Shown here: positions 5,203 through 6,537 of the stretch, one piece after another | How positions within the stretch are numbered: position 1 is the stretch's first letter | How the letters are laid out: every line of letters begins with the position of its first letter | NCBI GenBank assembly: GCA_900762125.1 | Contig: CAAFFL010000240.1 | Location: 1 to 6,537, forward strand | DNA from: an uncultured Prevotella sp. | GTDB taxonomy: Bacteria > Bacteroidota > Bacteroidia > Bacteroidales > Bacteroidaceae | Reading direction: 5' to 3' | Length of the DNA: 6,537 nt | Translations under genes and position numbers: made by a program | The notes under the pieces: generated by a model | What the model was told of the DNA's origin: nothing | What the model saw: the letters and a program-made list of their open reading frames with translations, nothing else | Databases searched by the model: none

Positions 5203-5688
5203 TTAATCATCATCATCGTCATCATCGTCGTCAGCGATGGGCAGGTTGCGGTCGATGACAGCATTGAAGCTCACGATGGTCTCCGAGCGCGACAGTCCCA
5301 GCGGCTGCAGCTTGTCGTGGATGATGTTGAGCAGATGATGATTGTTGCGGGCATAAATCTTGATAAACATATCGTAGCCGCCCGTGGTGTAGTGACACTC
5401 GGTGACCTCAGGAATCTGGCGGAGCATCTCCACCACCTCGTCAAACTTTTCAGGGTTCTTCAGATACAGTCCCACATAAGCACACGTCTCATAGCCGATC
5501 TTCTCCGGGTCAATGATAAACTTTGACCCCTTGAGGATACCCAGACTGGCCAGACGCTGAATGCGCTGATGGATGGCAGCGCCACTAACATTGCATGCAC
5601 GTGCCACCTCAAGGAAGGGGATGCGTGCATCAGCAGCAATAAGCTCCAGAATCTTTTTATCCAGAGCATCCAACTTATGATGTCCCAT
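5203..5688 (-). CDS. lrp: Lrp/AsnC family transcriptional regulator with poly-Asp tail
   Basis: A 161-residue DNA-binding regulator, a family that senses amino acids or related ligands through octamers or dimers. The N-terminal winged helix-turn-helix (about 6-55, LDALDKKILELIAADARIPFLEVARACNVSGAAIHQRIQRLASLGILKG) binds DNA; residues 56-63 link it to the RAM effector domain (about 65-147, with TECHYTTGGYDMFIKI and a final SFNAVIDRNLPI strand). The last nine residues are all Asp, an unusual acidic tail. I chose the ATG at 5688 because it begins the conserved MGHHKLDALD; a longer frame from 5760 would start at or upstream of the promoter. The promoter lies in the exbD2-lrp gap, so lrp can be transcribed alone although it lies downstream of exbD2 on the same strand. 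Converges with folA. The target genes cannot be inferred, and the symbol is a family-level label. Confidence 0.93.
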   Translation of the reverse strand: MGHHKLDALDKKILELIAADARIPFLEVARACNVSGAAIHQRIQRLASLGILKGSKFIIDPEKIGYETCAYVGLYLKNPEKFDEVVEMLRQIPEVTECHYTTGGYDMFIKIYARNNHHLLNIIHDKLQPLGLSRSETIVSFNAVIDRNLPIADDDDDDDDD

Positions 5689-5729
5689 AATTTTTGTGCA
5701 ACTAATTTCTTCTTTTATCGATTTGCTTG

Positions 5730-5760
5730 CAAAGTTAACACTTTTCCCTTTAAAATGCAA
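5730..5760 (-). promoter_or_regulatory. Bacteroidota-type promoter for lrp
   Basis: On the minus strand, TTG (5760-5758), a 20-bp spacer and TAACTTTG (5737-5730) match the TTG/TAnnTTTG consensus exactly. Transcription would begin near 5722, giving a leader of about 34 bases before the ATG at 5688. The leader is AT-rich with no strong Shine-Dalgarno sequence near the start. Confidence 0.8.
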
Positions 5761-5788
5761 TAGTTTTTAGATAAAAGATTATAAATTG

Positions 5789-6250
5789 TTACTTTCGTTC
5801 GACAGCTGAATAGTTAATCTTGTAGGCTTTAGCTTGTCTAAGGGCTTGTTTCACATCCGTAATGACGCCCATACGCGTGTCACGGTCGGCCTTGATGGAC
5901 ACCGTCATCTGCTGTTGGTCCTCCGGTGCCATGCGGTCTTTCTCCTGACTGACATAGTCGGCAACATCCGCGGCGGTGGCAAACTTGTCATTCAGCTGGA
6001 TGCGCGTCTCGGAGCCTGCCACACGCTGCAGGCCAGCCGTCGGGCGACCAATATAGATATAGGTGACGGCACTCTTCTTCGTCAGTCGGGTGAGCTCCGT
6101 GCCCTGTGGCGCACGATACTGTACCTTCACGGCCACCTTCTGCATGTGGGTGACGACCATGAAAAAGAATAACACCGTGAAAATCAGGTCCGGCAGCGAC
6201 GCGGTGTTCAGTCCCGGCATGGCATAGTGCTTCCGTTGGAACATGCTCAT
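5789..6250 (-). CDS. exbD: ExbD/TolR family biopolymer transport protein (second copy)
   Basis: A 153-residue inner-membrane protein of the ExbB-ExbD motor that uses the proton gradient to drive TonB and outer-membrane uptake of substrates such as iron complexes, vitamin B12 or glycans. After a short cytoplasmic N-terminus (MSMFQRKHYAMPGLNTASLP) comes a single TM helix (about 20-36) opening with Asp21, the protonatable residue conserved in ExbD and TolR. The periplasmic part (about 40-153) ends in the family fold, with TVSIKADRDTRMGVITDVKQALRQAKAYKINYSA near the C-terminus. Its ATG overlaps the stop of the preceding exbD gene (ATGA, 4 bp), indicating translational coupling; Met3 is an alternative start. 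Paired exbD genes are, as I recall, common in Bacteroidota. No clear terminator follows. Confidence 0.93.
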   Translation of the reverse strand: MSMFQRKHYAMPGLNTASLPDLIFTVLFFFMVVTHMQKVAVKVQYRAPQGTELTRLTKKSAVTYIYIGRPTAGLQRVAGSETRIQLNDKFATAADVADYVSQEKDRMAPEDQQQMTVSIKADRDTRMGVITDVKQALRQAKAYKINYSAVERK

Positions 6251-6537
6251 TGCAGGCCTCCTTTCCCGGTCTCTGTTGCTGTTGTCTGCGAGGCAGCGGG
6301 TGCCGCAGAAGCTGTCTGTGAGCCATTATAGATCTCTGCCACGCGCTGCGGACAAGCGTCTTTCACCCGTTCACGCTGGTCGTTGGTCAGTCGACTGTAG
6401 TCCTTGCCATAGAGGTGGCGGGCAGCATCGTTGCGCAGCACACGGTAGGCGGCGACAATCTCATTCTGAATCTGGAAATAGACATCGTACCTCGCCATCG
6501 GGTCGACATCCACCTTGATGAGGTGGCGTTTCCCCAC
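6247..6537 (-). CDS. exbD: ExbD family protein, C-terminal part (first copy, truncated by window)
   Basis: The C-terminal 96 codons of a gene entering from the right edge; the GTG at the edge is an internal codon, not a start. The stretch VDPMARYDVYFQIQNEIVAAYRVLRNDAARHLYGKDYSRL followed by CPQRVAEIYNG matches what I know of the longer ExbD type in Bacteroidota, where a conserved QNE-AAY-LRN segment and a PQR motif close the periplasmic domain. An Ala/Thr-rich tail (SQTASAAPAASQTTATETG) follows. Its TGA stop overlaps the start of the second exbD. The TM helix and its Asp lie outside the window, as presumably does exbB upstream. Confidence 0.8.
   Translation of the reverse strand: MGKRHLIKVDVDPMARYDVYFQIQNEIVAAYRVLRNDAARHLYGKDYSRLTNDQRERVKDACPQRVAEIYNGSQTASAAPAASQTTATETGKGGLQ

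Noticed and set aside
5689..5760. Longer N-terminus for the Lrp regulator, starting at 5760
   Set aside because: The extra 24 residues have no similarity to the family, and this ATG lies at the -33 element of a perfect promoter whose transcript would begin near 5722.

Overview
The window looks like a chromosomal segment of a Bacteroidota bacterium, most likely a Prevotella-like member of the Bacteroidales. Three things point there. The promoters have the Bacteroidota form (TTG, 20 bp, TAnnTTTG). The gene families are typical of the group: a PorE-like propeller/CRD/OmpA protein, tandem exbD genes, and a sigma factor flanked by small membrane proteins resembling DUF6249 and DUF5056. The ribosome-binding sites are weak and A-rich. 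Genus is inference. Bases 1-12 match the 3' end of the Illumina TruSeq adapter, so the left edge is a contig end carrying adapter sequence.

Layout. Bases 13-1005 (+) hold the 3' part of a porE-like gene, linked to type IX secretion and envelope anchoring. It converges, across a dyad-rich 110-bp gap, on a three-gene minus-strand operon: a signal-peptide/multi-TM protein (2818-2132), an ECF sigma factor (2088-1546) and a two-TM protein that overlaps the sigma gene (1562-1116). The third is a candidate anti-sigma factor. Divergent from this operon, and sharing a 34-bp symmetric promoter region with it, is rsmF (2926-4467, +), an RNA cytosine-C5 methyltransferase. It is followed by folA (4579-5106, +), dihydrofolate reductase, with no promoter visible between them.

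A hairpin-rich gap separates folA from convergent lrp (5688-5203, -), an Lrp/AsnC regulator with a nine-Asp C-terminus and its own strong promoter. Upstream of lrp on the same strand are exbD2 (6250-5789) and the C-terminal part of exbD1 (6537-6247). These belong to the energising complex for TonB-dependent transport, and the operon continues beyond the right edge.

The core genes are ordinary. The unusual signal is a cluster of small repeats around rsmF and folA. A 30-bp-spaced repeat and a perfect hairpin with the rsmF stop codon at its loop close that gene. Eight heptamer repeats run almost up to the folA start codon. A G/C-rich palindrome sits in frame inside folA and adds about 13 residues. 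Another palindrome closes the folA reading frame, and a diverged relative of the internal palindrome lies just downstream. Also notable are the symmetric divergent promoter and the sigma-factor/membrane-protein operon. No rRNA, tRNA, CRISPR array or transposase gene was seen.
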